A DNA stretch of 64,000 bases from Halapricum desulfuricans (lineage in GTDB: Archaea > Halobacteriota > Halobacteria > Halobacteriales > Haloarculaceae), in the NCBI RefSeq assembly GCF_017094525.1, contig NZ_CP064788.1, forward strand, positions 911,030 to 975,029, given 5' to 3'. Positions 21,631-29,928 of this stretch are shown one piece after another. The translations under genes were made by a program, and so were the position numbers. The notes below the pieces were generated by a model, which was not told where the DNA came from, did not search any database, and saw only the letters and a list, made by a program, of their open reading frames with translations. Within the stretch, counting starts at the first letter, position 1. Each line of letters begins with the position of its first letter.

Positions 21631-22536
21631 ATGGAGATCGGAGTCATCGGACTCGGTCGGATGGGACGCATCGTCGCGGATCGACTGCTCGCGGACGGCC
21701 ACAGCGTGGTCGCCTACGACGTCGACCCCGAGACCGTCGCCGCGGCCGCCGAAGACGGCGTCACGCCCGCGGAATCGATCCCGGATCTGGCCGAGCAGCT
21801 GGACGCGCCCAAGCGGATCTGGCTGAACGTGCCCGCCGGCGACCCTGTCGACGCCGCACTGGAGGAACTCGAACCCCACGTCGACAGCGACGACATCGTC
21901 GTCGACGGCGGCAACTCCAACTTCGAGAACTCGATCCGCCGCGCCGAGGAGACCGACGCCACCTACCTCGATTGCGGGACCAGCGGCGGCCCGGCCGGCG
22001 CTGAGCTGGGCTTCTCGATGATGATCGGCGGCCCCGAGTGGGCCTACGAGGAACTGACGCCGGCGTTCGACGCCGTGGCGACCGGGCCGGAGGGCCACGA
22101 CCGGATGGGTCCCCCGGGATCGGGCCACTACGTGAAGATGATCCACAACGGCGTCGAATACGCGCTGATGCAGGCCTACGGCGAGGGCTTCGAGTTGCTG
22201 GCCAACGGCCGCTACGACCTGGACATGGAAGCGATCGCCCACACCTGGAACAACGGCGCAGTCATCCGGTCGTGGCTGCTCGAACTCGCCGAGGAGGCGT
22301 TCCGCGAGGAGGGCAACGACCTCGGGGACGTCGCGGACTACGTCGCCGGCGGCTCGACCGGCACCTGGACGGTCCAGGAAGCACTCGAACAGGAGGTGCC
22401 GGTGCCGCTGATCTATCAGGCCCTTTCCGAGCGGTTCAACTCCCGGGCGACCGGCGACGGCGAGGGGCGGTTCTCCCGTCGGCTGGCCAACCGGCTCCGG
22501 TACGGGTTCGGCCGCCACGAGATCGCACGGAAGTAA
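21631..22536 (+). CDS. gndA: 6-phosphogluconate dehydrogenase (decarboxylating), short type
   Basis: Oxidises 6-phosphogluconate to ribulose 5-phosphate, the decarboxylating step of the oxidative pentose phosphate pathway that haloarchaea use to make pentoses. The 301-residue length is that of the short Gnd subfamily. The Rossmann motif MEIGVIGLGRMGRIVADRL opens the protein. The substrate loop DGGNSNFENS, the catalytic segment DCGTSGGPAGAELGFSMM, and KMIHNGVEYALMQAYGEGF with the catalytic lysine follow. The C-terminus ends in RLRYGFGRHEI. ATG 21631 gives the canonical start. Confidence 0.93.
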   Translation: MEIGVIGLGRMGRIVADRLLADGHSVVAYDVDPETVAAAAEDGVTPAESIPDLAEQLDAPKRIWLNVPAGDPVDAALEELEPHVDSDDIVVDGGNSNFENSIRRAEETDATYLDCGTSGGPAGAELGFSMMIGGPEWAYEELTPAFDAVATGPEGHDRMGPPGSGHYVKMIHNGVEYALMQAYGEGFELLANGRYDLDMEAIAHTWNNGAVIRSWLLELAEEAFREEGNDLGDVADYVAGGSTGTWTVQEALEQEVPVPLIYQALSERFNSRATGDGEGRFSRRLANRLRYGFGRHEIARK

Positions 22537-22558
22537 CGCAGCGACCGGACGATCGGGG

Positions 22559-23212
22559 GTGATTCCAGTGCTGTCATCGAGCGATACTGATCGATACCGG
22601 AACGCCGAGCCCGTCGCAACGCAGTACCTCCGACGCGAGCGCCCGCTTTCGACACTCCTCGTCGTGCTCGCAGTGTCCGTGTTTCTCGGTGCGTACCTGA
22701 CCACGTCGCTGGTACCCGCGGTGGGCGTCGCCGTGGTGGAGGTCGTCGTCCTTCGAATGCCAGTGCTCCGGACACACGGGACGGCCCGGCTCAGTACTGA
22801 CGACGACCCGGACGCGGTTCGCGCCGCGTTCGCGGGGCCGCGGCCGCCGGTTCTGGCCTTACAGTGGGGGATCGCGGACGAGGTGGCAGCGGAGGACGAC
22901 ACGGCGACCTACACGATATCGTATTTGTTCGGGCTGCGATCGACCGAGTTGGCCGTCCGAACCCGAACAGCGACGATAGATGGAGGCGAGCGAGTCGAAC
23001 TCGAGGTGACCGAGAACGGCCGCCCGTGGGGGAGCTACACGGCGACGATCAGGCGTGACGGCGACCGGACGATCGTCGACATCGAGTACGTGTCCGATCG
23101 GCGCACCGGCCTTCGGCGTCTCCCGCAGACGCTCGTCGCTCGAAGATACCGGGACGAGATACTCGAAGCACAGGGCTACACCGTCCTTGAACGGCATTCG
23201 CACATCGTGTAG
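22559..23212 (+). CDS. hypothetical membrane-anchored protein
   Basis: A 217-residue protein with one hydrophobic hairpin (about residues 34-68) and a soluble C-terminal part. The segment DDPDAVRAAFAGPRPPVLALQWG recalls the helix-strand start of haloarchaeal SRPBCC-type proteins, and the tail contains alternating strands (SYTATIRRDGDRTIVDIEYVS). No catalytic motif is visible. It follows gnd by 22 bp in the same direction and may be transcribed with it, but a functional link is not evident. Confidence 0.65.
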   Translation: MIPVLSSSDTDRYRNAEPVATQYLRRERPLSTLLVVLAVSVFLGAYLTTSLVPAVGVAVVEVVVLRMPVLRTHGTARLSTDDDPDAVRAAFAGPRPPVLALQWGIADEVAAEDDTATYTISYLFGLRSTELAVRTRTATIDGGERVELEVTENGRPWGSYTATIRRDGDRTIVDIEYVSDRRTGLRRLPQTLVARRYRDEILEAQGYTVLERHSHIV

Positions 23213-23307
23213 CCTTCCAGCTATTGGACGCTGTCGCCGTCCGTCGGGCGTTCGGTCACCGTAACGCAGTCGGGAGATCGCCGGCTGATTTGCCGGTGCA
23301 CCAACCC

Positions 23308-23314
23308 CTATAAG
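23308..23314 (+). promoter_or_regulatory. TATA box of the ferredoxin gene
   Basis: CTATAAG is centred 26 nt before ATG 23337, as in leaderless haloarchaeal promoters. Confidence 0.65.
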
Positions 23315-23336
23315 ACGCTGTTTCATATCCGGCCAC

Positions 23337-23909
23337 ATGGTTCAGACAGCGGGTCTCCTGCTCGGCCTCGGGCTGACCCTCGTGGCGGTCGTGTTGCATT
23401 TCGCGCGCGGGACCGGCTGGCAGGCCGGTGACGACATCTCCCGGGACGTGCTCGAACGCCGGGCGGCCTCGGTACCGGAGACGGACTTCCCCGAGCCCTA
23501 CAATCGCGGTGTCGGCGGCGGTGCGCCGGCCGGGGCGATCGCCGCCGGCGAGTCCGAGGCCGAGATCGAGGACAGCGACAGCGAGGACGCCGGGTTCGAT
23601 CCGGACGCGATCGAGGAGGTCGAATACTACGAGATCGAGTTCACCAAGGAGGGAAAGACAATCGAGGTAGCAAGCAACGAGACCATCCTCGAGGCCGGTG
23701 AGGACGAGGACTGGGACCTGCCCTACTCCTGTCGGCAGGGGCAGTGTCTCTCGTGTGCCGCTCACATCGACGACGGGCCGGCCGAGGAGTTCGTCCGCCA
23801 CAGCAACAACGACACTCTCTCCGAGGAGGAGATGGACAACGGCTACTGTCTGACGTGCGTGGCCTATCCGACCGCCGAGTTCACGATCGAAACCGGCGAA
23901 CAGCCCTGA
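23337..23909 (+). CDS. membrane-anchored [2Fe-2S] ferredoxin
   Basis: A 190-residue electron carrier. An N-terminal transmembrane helix (about residues 4-22, GLLLGLGLTLVAVVLHFA) and an acidic linker precede a plant/halobacterial-type ferredoxin domain from about residue 95. The cluster ligands are visible in YSCRQGQCLSCAAH (C-x4-C-x2-C) and in CLTCVAYPT. The anchor puts electron transfer at the membrane; the partner is unknown. It stands alone with its own TATA box. Confidence 0.88.
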   Translation: MVQTAGLLLGLGLTLVAVVLHFARGTGWQAGDDISRDVLERRAASVPETDFPEPYNRGVGGGAPAGAIAAGESEAEIEDSDSEDAGFDPDAIEEVEYYEIEFTKEGKTIEVASNETILEAGEDEDWDLPYSCRQGQCLSCAAHIDDGPAEEFVRHSNNDTLSEEEMDNGYCLTCVAYPTAEFTIETGEQP

Positions 23910-24003
23910 CCGTCCACTCTCATACTGTACCCCCCTGTATCGATCGCCTGAGTCGAGTGGCGGGAGCGGCATATCGGCGCAGTATCAGGGCGAGTCCACA
24001 ACG

Positions 24004-24011
24004 GTTATACT
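24004..24011 (+). promoter_or_regulatory. TATA box of tRNA-Arg
   Basis: GTTATACT is centred about 28 nt before the first base of the mature tRNA. Confidence 0.55.
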
Positions 24012-24035
24012 CGGTTCGCCGTTACCGGTTCGTGA

Positions 24036-24108
24036 GGGCGCGTAGCTCAGTGGACAGAGTGCTTGGTTCCGGACCAAGTTGTCAGGGGTTCAAATCCCCT
24101 CGCGCCCG
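24036..24108 (+). tRNA. tRNA-Arg (anticodon CCG)
   Basis: The 73 bases fold as a standard cloverleaf. The acceptor stem is GGGCGCG/CGCGCCC with discriminator G. The D stem is GCTC/GAGT. The anticodon stem CTTGG/CCAAG encloses the loop TTCCGGA, so the anticodon is CCG (24069-24071) and the codon CGG. The T stem is AGGGG/CCCCT around TTCAAAT. No intron and no encoded CCA are present. Its last 23 bases recur 80 bp downstream. Confidence 0.95.
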
Positions 24109-24211
24109 CTTTTGCGACGAACGGACGTGAAGAGCAAAGCGGCAGGGGATTTGAACCACGCGAGACGAACGCAGTGAGTCTCGCCATCGGGTTCAAATCC
24201 CCTCGCGCCCG
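24086..24211 (+). repeat. tRNA 3'-end duplication, probable attachment sites
   Basis: The 23 bases at 24086-24108 (second half of the T arm, acceptor strand and discriminator of tRNA-Arg) recur exactly at 24189-24211. Tyrosine recombinases of archaeal plasmids, viruses and islands use tRNA 3' ends as att sites and leave this kind of direct repeat. No integrase gene is in the window, so the 80-bp spacer is best read as a scar, or as the left edge of a decayed element that extends right. Confidence 0.75.
24144..24203. repeat. nested palindrome using an inverted T-arm copy
   Basis: AGGGGATTTGAACC at 24144-24157 is the exact inverse complement of bases 24190-24203 in the second att copy. Between them is a 7-bp stem, GCGAGAC (24160-24166) and GTCTCGC (24178-24184), with the 11-nt loop GAACGCAGTGA. 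The whole can extrude as a 14+7-bp hairpin. The inner unit matches the palindrome family at 53.7 and 56.9 kb. Confidence 0.75.
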
Positions 24212-24512
24212 TCGCTGATATTTTCACCGAAATCACGTCTCACACCCTATGATTCGGGCGTTTCGCGTTCTACTGTTGGAATGTGTATGCTTTCGTTCGA
24301 TGGGCAACCGGGCGAGTGGTGGCCACGGGAGTTCGCGTCCAGCCACCCTGGTCCCAGCAGAGAAAATCAGTCGCCGATTGACACGACAGTTCATATTCTG
24401 TCATATCTCGCGTGCAAGACTTAGAGGTTGTAGTCGTCACGAGACCCAATCATTTCTCCATCTGAATTCTGAATTATATTGTGGGACGTGCCTGCGAGTT
24501 TAACTCCACGAA
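24212..24512. other. gene-free stretch in the accessory region
   Basis: About 300 bp of lower GC. Open frames exist but lack a start context, family resemblance or haloarchaeal codon use. The right half is AT-rich and probably holds sequence from lost genes. Confidence 0.4.
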
Positions 24513-24731
24513 TTACAGTGCGAGACCTAACGCCACGAAGAGAACGCCCATGAGCCCGACAACATACGAGTACAACCATGCTCGCGTGCGCTGTTTGTCT
24601 TTTGCCCACTGTGGCGCACGCTCGATATCGTCAAAAGACACCCACGGTCGTGCCCGCGAGAGCGGATCGCTGGCAGTGTAGACAGCAACGGCAATCAGAA
24701 AAATGCCGAGCACAAGCGCAGCGAGGTTCAT
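24513..24731 (-). CDS. small hypothetical membrane protein
   Basis: A 72-residue protein starting at MNLAALVLGIFLIAVAVY, with two transmembrane segments (about 2-19 and 50-70) joined by a charged loop (FDDIERAPQWAKDKQRTR). ATG 24740 would add three residues. The left terminal repeat of the IS element begins 49 bp upstream of the start, so its promoter may have been displaced. Function unknown; no homologue recognised. Confidence 0.55.
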   Translation of the reverse strand: MNLAALVLGIFLIAVAVYTASDPLSRARPWVSFDDIERAPQWAKDKQRTRAWLYSYVVGLMGVLFVALGLAL

Positions 24732-24780
24732 ACATGACATTACAGTCAGATGTTCAAATTTTTGTCGACTGCCCTGACTC

Positions 24781-25522
24781 GGCACTGTCTAGTTCAGCAC
24801 CTCCTCAGCTGGAGTTGAGCCATCTAACGCTTGGTTCGGTCGATTGCGGTTGTAGTAGTGTCTGAAGCGTCTCAGCCAGCGTTTCGCGCTTGATTGACTG
24901 CCCCGCCAGAACGAGTGAAAGCGGTCGATTCGCATAGTGACCGTCTGGAACCTCTTTTCGATGTGGTTCCGATCTTCATAGTCGAGGTGACCGCTTAGAT
25001 CGTGTCGAGAGAGGGCAGTCAGATAGCCACCAGCATTGACGAGAAACTCTGTATCGGCGACATCGTGTTTCTCGGTGAGGCGATGCAGGAACGCCGCCGC
25101 GGGGTCATCCCGCGGCGGCTGAACACATCTACTTCGAGGAGGAGTTTCGATTCCGTGTCGATGGCGGCGTAGAGCCACTTCTTTTCGCCATCGACCTCGA
25201 TCTGTTTCTCATCGACCGCAACCCGCGACGGCGCTGCCGTCGGCGGGTCGCTCTGGTCTTCGGCAAGCGTCTCCTTCCAGTACCAGATCGCTTGGTAGCA
25301 GCGATCGACACCCAGCCAGTCGAAGACGGCCTCGACTTCACGGAGCGACAACCCCATCGAGTGAAGTCGAACCGCGAAACAACGGACGGGTGTCGGCGTG
25401 CGCTCGTTCTCCCAAGTATCTTGATTCTCCACGTCTAAGCGTTCTCTAAGGAGGTCTGCGAGTTCCATGAACAGTTCTCGCTACGACCTCCTCGCTACTC
25501 AATCCCTCAACTAGACAGTGCC
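24781..25522 (-). mobile_element. IS6-type insertion sequence
   Basis: A 742-bp element bounded by the inverted repeats GGCACTGTCTAGTT at 24781-24794 and its reverse complement at 25509-25522. It holds one transposase reading frame on the minus strand that fills most of the element. The bases flanking the ends do not form an obvious 8-bp target duplication, which suggests later recombination or decay. The transposase is frameshifted, so the copy is probably dead. Confidence 0.85.
24789..25468 (-). pseudogene. IS6-family DDE transposase, frameshifted
   Basis: The N-terminal part, from MELADLLRERLDVENQ, carries the helix-turn-helix region (LREVEAVFDWLGVDRCYQA) and the first catalytic segment RVAVDEKQIEVDGEKKWLYA. 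After LLEVDVFSRRG the frame shifts near 25108-25115, and the product continues in another frame as DPAAAFLHRLTEKHDV. It then has ALSRHDLSGHLDYEDRNHIEKRF and ends in NRPNQALDGSTPAEEVLN. One inserted or missing base explains it. Both halves are otherwise well preserved, so the lesion is recent, or expression needs programmed frameshifting, for which I see no slippery run. Confidence 0.85.
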
Positions 25523-25567
25523 TCGTACGCGATTCAGCAACTACTGTCAATCGGTAGGGGAAAAGCG

Positions 25568-26227
25568 CTACCGGAGCCACCCGCCGAGGAACCCGCCTAG
25601 GGCACCGAATCCGACCGTGTAAACCAGGACAGCGAACAGCGCAGTAGCAAGTACGACTGCGACGGCCCCGACCACTTCACCGGCAAGACCAGTGAACAGA
25701 CCAACCGCGACAAAGAGAGCGACAACGAGCAGCGGCAGGGCCGAGAACAGCCCGGCGATCGCACCTGTGACTGCCCCGCTAGCGCGCTCGTCGGGATCAA
25801 GATAGCCCGCTGTCGCGCCACCCAGTGCCGTCGAAAACGGGACGAATCCGAGGACAGTTGCGGCCGTCGCGCCCGCAATACCGAGAACCCAGCGTGGCGT
25901 CTTCGTCCCGTTCTTTCGGGCGCGTCCGTGCACGACGACCACAGCGACCCCGAAGAGGGTGAACAGGGCTCCGGCGGCCGCGAGTCCGAGACTGCCCCAC
26001 TGACCGAGCGTGACGGCCGCGTCGATCACCTCTGCCTCCGTCAGCCCCTCGAGCTGGAGGTCGGCGTCACGGACGAGCTCGGACATTTCGGACCGGTCTA
26101 TCTGGGAATATCCGACGATACCCGCGATTGACGTGGCCAGCCCGCCGAGGACCACCAGCCCGCCAAGCAGCCAGTCGAACAGTCGATCGAACGCGATACT
26201 GTCGGTCTCGATTTGCTTCTGACCCAT
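25568..26227 (-). CDS. hypothetical multi-pass membrane protein (DUF5518-like)
   Basis: A 219-residue membrane protein starting at MGQKQIETD (ATG 26227), supported by a TATA box 28 nt upstream. It has about six hydrophobic helices rich in Gly/Ala/Val and a C-terminus of GFGALGGFLGGWLR, which resembles the glycine-rich end of haloarchaeal DUF5518 proteins. No catalytic residues. It lies 45 bp from the right end of the IS6-type element. Confidence 0.6.
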   Translation of the reverse strand: MGQKQIETDSIAFDRLFDWLLGGLVVLGGLATSIAGIVGYSQIDRSEMSELVRDADLQLEGLTEAEVIDAAVTLGQWGSLGLAAAGALFTLFGVAVVVVHGRARKNGTKTPRWVLGIAGATAATVLGFVPFSTALGGATAGYLDPDERASGAVTGAIAGLFSALPLLVVALFVAVGLFTGLAGEVVGAVAVVLATALFAVLVYTVGFGALGGFLGGWLR

Positions 26228-26250
26228 ACACGGTCGTACCGTCCTGACCT

Positions 26251-26260
26251 CGATAAAAAG
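26251..26260 (-). promoter_or_regulatory. TATA box of the 25568-26227 gene
   Basis: On the minus strand CTTTTTATCG is centred 28 nt before the ATG at 26227. Confidence 0.6.
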
Positions 26261-26440
26261 GGGTTCAGTGTTTCCGACTCGAAAGTGCGACAACGATTCA
26301 CTCGGTTACGAACGTCTCGGATCAGGGAGAGAGACAGCCATCGGGGCGCTCGTTGCTGTCCCGGCGCGAAAGCTGTCGATGCGCAATTACTTTATTCGGC
26401 GCGCTACGATCTCTGTACAATTAGTCCTCGATCGCAACCC

Positions 26441-27784
26441 ATGATCGAACTCACCCGCCGCCGACTGCTCAAGGCCGGCACCGCAGCCACAGCCCTGTCG
26501 GTCGCTAGGTGCCTGCAGTCGCCCAAGTCGGGACCGAACACCGGGTGGTTTCCGGCAGGTAGCGGTCGTCGCACGATGGCGTATCTCGACTTCGGACTCA
26601 CTCAGAGCGTCTCCGACGTCGATCCGACGCTTCCGCTGATTCTACACTCCGAGACGGAGGGTAGCCCGACCGAGTTCGTCCCCCAGCTTCCGTCGGCCGA
26701 CGAGCTGGGCGACCCGCTTGTCCGGTTCCCCCTCAAGGCCGGCGGACAGGTGATCGCCGTTGGTATCCTGCAACTCGCCGCGACGGGACTGGGTGACCTC
26801 GTCGACCCCGGGCGGTCGGGCCGGGGAATCACCGACCTGTTCGTCGTTGACGAGACCGTCATCGGGGCCGGTGACATCGACGTCGGCCGGGCCGCGGAGT
26901 CGCTTCGGTCCGGTACTGACGGCGCGTTCGGCGAGGTCCGGTTCACCTCGACCGGCGACCACGACGGGTACACGCTGTACGAATCGGATCTCGAAGACAG
27001 CGTGGTCGTCGCCCTCGGCGAGGACGCTGTCGTCGCCGCTGGAACGGCCGCCGACGTCCGGACGGTCCTCGAGACGCGAGCCGGCGAGAACGACAGGCTC
27101 GCCGCGACATACGACACTGCAGGGTGGCTGTTCGACACTGCCGGACTGGGAAACCTGTCGGTCGGATGGGTCAACGCGATCGACCTTGAAGAGTACTACT
27201 GGGACGACCAGTCGGTGAGCCAGGCGGCGAAGACGCTCGGGGAGCACGAACACGCGCTCGCGACGCTGTCATTCGCCCCCGAGCGCGACGAGGTGACGGC
27301 TGATATCGCGGTCGCCGATCGGGACCTCGAGGCGTCCGTGACCGATCGGATCGAATCGCGGTTCGGCTCGGCGGCCGTCGAGGCGACGACCTCGGTCGAT
27401 GGCAATCGGCTCACCGTGACCGGAACGTACACCGACGACGCCATCGACATTGAGTTCGACAAGCGCGGACGCACGGAGACCCCGGCGGCCCCGTCCGGCG
27501 AAGACATCCCCGAGCCGGTCCGTGAGGCCGTCGAAGACGGCGAGTTCACGTTCGAACACCGACCGGAGAACAGTCTCGTCCGCGTCAACTTCGAGGGCGA
27601 GATCGACGCCGACGAGGTGACGATCCGGGCCCGCCCGTCCGGCCTCGAGTCGTCGATGTCCCCAGCGGATTCGATCAGGTACCTCAACGTCATGGTCGAG
27701 TCGGACGACCGGGAAGTGATCGTCATCGTCACTGTCGACGACTTGTCGGGGGTCGTCGCGCGGACGACGCTCGACGAGCAGTGA
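26441..27784 (+). CDS. Tat-exported hypothetical protein
   Basis: A 447-residue protein beginning MIELTRRRLLKAGTAATALS, a twin-arginine signal. The Cys after it is preceded by Val-Ala-Arg, which is a poor lipobox, so the protein may be secreted rather than lipid-anchored. The mature part is acidic and strand-rich, and has repeated use of DxxV.V segments (SVVVALGEDAVVAAGTAADV). No named domain is recognised. It is one of two adjacent Tat-exported proteins. The TATA candidate is GTACAATTA near 26415-26423. Confidence 0.7.
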   Translation: MIELTRRRLLKAGTAATALSVARCLQSPKSGPNTGWFPAGSGRRTMAYLDFGLTQSVSDVDPTLPLILHSETEGSPTEFVPQLPSADELGDPLVRFPLKAGGQVIAVGILQLAATGLGDLVDPGRSGRGITDLFVVDETVIGAGDIDVGRAAESLRSGTDGAFGEVRFTSTGDHDGYTLYESDLEDSVVVALGEDAVVAAGTAADVRTVLETRAGENDRLAATYDTAGWLFDTAGLGNLSVGWVNAIDLEEYYWDDQSVSQAAKTLGEHEHALATLSFAPERDEVTADIAVADRDLEASVTDRIESRFGSAAVEATTSVDGNRLTVTGTYTDDAIDIEFDKRGRTETPAAPSGEDIPEPVREAVEDGEFTFEHRPENSLVRVNFEGEIDADEVTIRARPSGLESSMSPADSIRYLNVMVESDDREVIVIVTVDDLSGVVARTTLDEQ

Positions 27785-27926
27785 CACGGGCGAGTGGTAG
27801 GCAGTCACGGAACGGTCGCTGTCCGGTGGTGTAGCCCCGGGTACGGAGCGCTCGCGAGCCAGCGGTACGTTTCCGGGTGCGAAACGCTCGATCCGGTTTC
27901 ATATCTCGGGGCTGCATGGGTCCGAT

Positions 27927-28445
27927 ATGGACCGATGGACTGCCGTTGAGGGTATTGATGGCAGAGCGCTTGACCGCCGGCGCGTGCTGGCGGCCGGTGC
28001 GAGCGTGACGACGGCCGTGCTGGCCGGCTGTTCGGAGATGCTCGATTTCTTCGGTGGACTCGTCCTCGAGGACGTGAACGTGTTCAACACGACAGAACAC
28101 CGGATCACGGGGTCGGTCGTCGTCACGGATCCGGACGAGACGACCGCGCTTGATGCGACGTTCGATATTCCACCGGAGGGAGAAACCGAGGACGAGGGCA
28201 CGGCGACGACCTACGGTGGCGTTCTTGAGGATGCCGGACAGTACACCGTGTCCACGACGATTGACGGCGGCCCCGGCGTCGACGCTCCGGTCACTGTCGA
28301 ACGAAGCGTCGACGTGACCGAACCCGGAGACCAGCACGTCATCGTCGGACTCGGTACCGAAAGCGGAAGCGTCAGTGTCTTCGTCGAGGTCATCGACGAG
28401 TTCTCCGATCTCGAAGAGACGACGATCACGCCGGAAGACGGGTGA
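27927..28445 (+). CDS. Tat-dependent lipoprotein, unknown function
   Basis: A 172-residue surface lipoprotein. The signal has DRRRVLAAG (Arg17-19) and ends with the lipobox VLAGC, so Cys35 would be lipid-modified. The mature part is a small acidic beta-rich domain (VNVFNTTEHRITGSVVVTD, ATFDIPPEGE), perhaps an Ig-like or CARDB-like fold as in many haloarchaeal lipoproteins. It lies 142 bp after the larger Tat-exported protein in the same direction. Its last 20 bases overlap the end of an opposing AIM24 remnant. Confidence 0.75.
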   Translation: MDRWTAVEGIDGRALDRRRVLAAGASVTTAVLAGCSEMLDFFGGLVLEDVNVFNTTEHRITGSVVVTDPDETTALDATFDIPPEGETEDEGTATTYGGVLEDAGQYTVSTTIDGGPGVDAPVTVERSVDVTEPGDQHVIVGLGTESGSVSVFVEVIDEFSDLEETTITPEDG

Positions 28446-28800
28446 CGGTGCCGGCGCTCGGGCCATGTCGCTCCAGTTCTTCGTACGGCTGGCCGACGAC
28501 GTAGTCGAGGTAGACGTTGGTGAATCCGCCGGCGCACGCACCGGCCAGACTGTCTATCTTCGAGATATCGCAGTCGATACGGCGCTCAAGCGCGAGGGCG
28601 TCCGCGCCGTTGACCGTGATCGACTCGTCCGCTTTGAGTTCGAGAAGCTGGACCTGCTTCTTGTCGTCGGCGAGATACACGGTTCCGGCCCTTCGACATT
28701 CATAATCGGCATCTCCTCGCCAGTCGCGGTTCCCTTGATGAAGCCGGTGATCCCGCTCCCGGGGGAGATCTGTCCGGCAAACGATCGCCTGTGAACGCGA
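28426..28800 (-). pseudogene. AIM24 (DUF124) family remnant
   Basis: The minus strand reads VYLADDKKQVQLLELKADES and then ITVNGADALALERRIDCDI, closely matching the core of AIM24/DUF124 proteins. Upstream, in another frame, come GSGITGFIKGTATGEE and MPIMNVEGPEP, the segment that normally precedes GTVYLAD. So the N-terminal third is missing and a frameshift lies near 28680. The C-terminal part after GACAGGFTN is degenerate. AIM24 proteins are of uncertain function; this copy is dead. Confidence 0.6.
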
Positions 28801-28994
28801 CCATCGTTTCCGGGCGAAATCTACGGATTTCTACGCTAATCCCTATGAATACCCCGGAGTGTGAAGTACGACAGGGAGTCACGCTCTATATATGGCATTT
28901 GTATACACAATGCTGTTTACCTTTGAGGGATAGTCACCGGAGATGGGGCAGTACCTCCTATCACGGAGTCGCTGCGGAAGCTCGACGGAAACTA

Positions 28995-29918
28995 TCACTT
29001 ACGGAGTCGTTGCAGAAAATCGACAAAAATCTCGATGTCTTGGACGAAGTTGTACCCGACATAGACGAGCCAGCCGACGACCAGCACGGCCAGCGGCAGG
29101 TAGACGCCGAGCCACAGGGCGACCGCGGCGACGAGCAGCCCCGCTGACAGTCCCCCTTCCCGGAGGAGTCGCTGGCGGAGCCAGCACCGATGTCCGTCGA
29201 ACCCCTGATCGGACACCAGCAGTGGTGTCTCGTCGGATCCGCGGAGGATCGGCTGGCCTGCTTCGATCCGGAGTTCGCCGCTGACGCTCACCGTCGTCCC
29301 CTCAAGCAGCGGGCGCGCTTCCAGCAGGTAGCGATCCAGATCGACGCCCTCGTTGTGTCGTCGGACGTGACCCGCGAACCACCGGAACGAGCGGTGTTCC
29401 GTCCGGTTGCGAAGGTAGTGGTATCGGGAGTCCCAGAGGTACGTCGAGAGGCGCTCGGTATTGGTGACTCCGCCGAGTTCGAGGTCCCCGAGCGTGTCGA
29501 CCCCGGTCACCTTTTCGAACCAAGAGAGGTCTATGGCGACCGTCCGGCCGTTCGCCCTGACGCTGACGCGACCGGACTCGATGCCGGAGGCGAACGTGTG
29601 CCAGTGCTGGCGTTCCCACCCCCAGTCCTCGATCGTGAGGTCGCTGTTGGTGTTGTCCGGGAACCGTGCCCGCCAGACGTATGCACCGACGGGCCGGTCG
29701 GCGTCCGGAACAGCCGCGTCTCCCGTCTCGACCGGTTCGTCGACGACCAGTTCACCCGTGAGGGCCACCTGTTCGCCGTCGACGCCGAGTCGAGAGGGGC
29801 TAGACGGTTCCGACGGGACCGATCGGAGTACCAGCAAGGCAACGAGAGCGCGATACCCATAGACGAGTGCGATCGCCACGAGACCGGCGATCACGACGAG
29901 CACGAACGTGGGAGGCAT
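28995..29918 (-). CDS. hypothetical membrane protein, GIDE-like
   Basis: A 307-residue protein with an N-terminal hydrophobic helix (about residues 4-32) and two more at the C-terminus (about 250-285), enclosing a soluble domain. The segments ALTGELVVDEPV, GAYVWRARF and RSFRWFAGHVRR, plus LLVSDQG before the last helices, resemble the GIDE domain of MULAN-like proteins, but no RING finger follows. A 55-residue membrane protein gene ends 10 bp upstream, implying one transcript. Confidence 0.6.
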   Translation of the reverse strand: MPPTFVLVVIAGLVAIALVYGYRALVALLVLRSVPSEPSSPSRLGVDGEQVALTGELVVDEPVETGDAAVPDADRPVGAYVWRARFPDNTNSDLTIEDWGWERQHWHTFASGIESGRVSVRANGRTVAIDLSWFEKVTGVDTLGDLELGGVTNTERLSTYLWDSRYHYLRNRTEHRSFRWFAGHVRRHNEGVDLDRYLLEARPLLEGTTVSVSGELRIEAGQPILRGSDETPLLVSDQGFDGHRCWLRQRLLREGGLSAGLLVAAVALWLGVYLPLAVLVVGWLVYVGYNFVQDIEIFVDFLQRLRK

Positions 29919-29928
29919 ACGGAAGCAC

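Noticed and set aside
24249..24503. 84-codon plus-strand frame after the att repeat
   Set aside because: Basic and cysteine-rich, no homologue recognised, atypical codon use.
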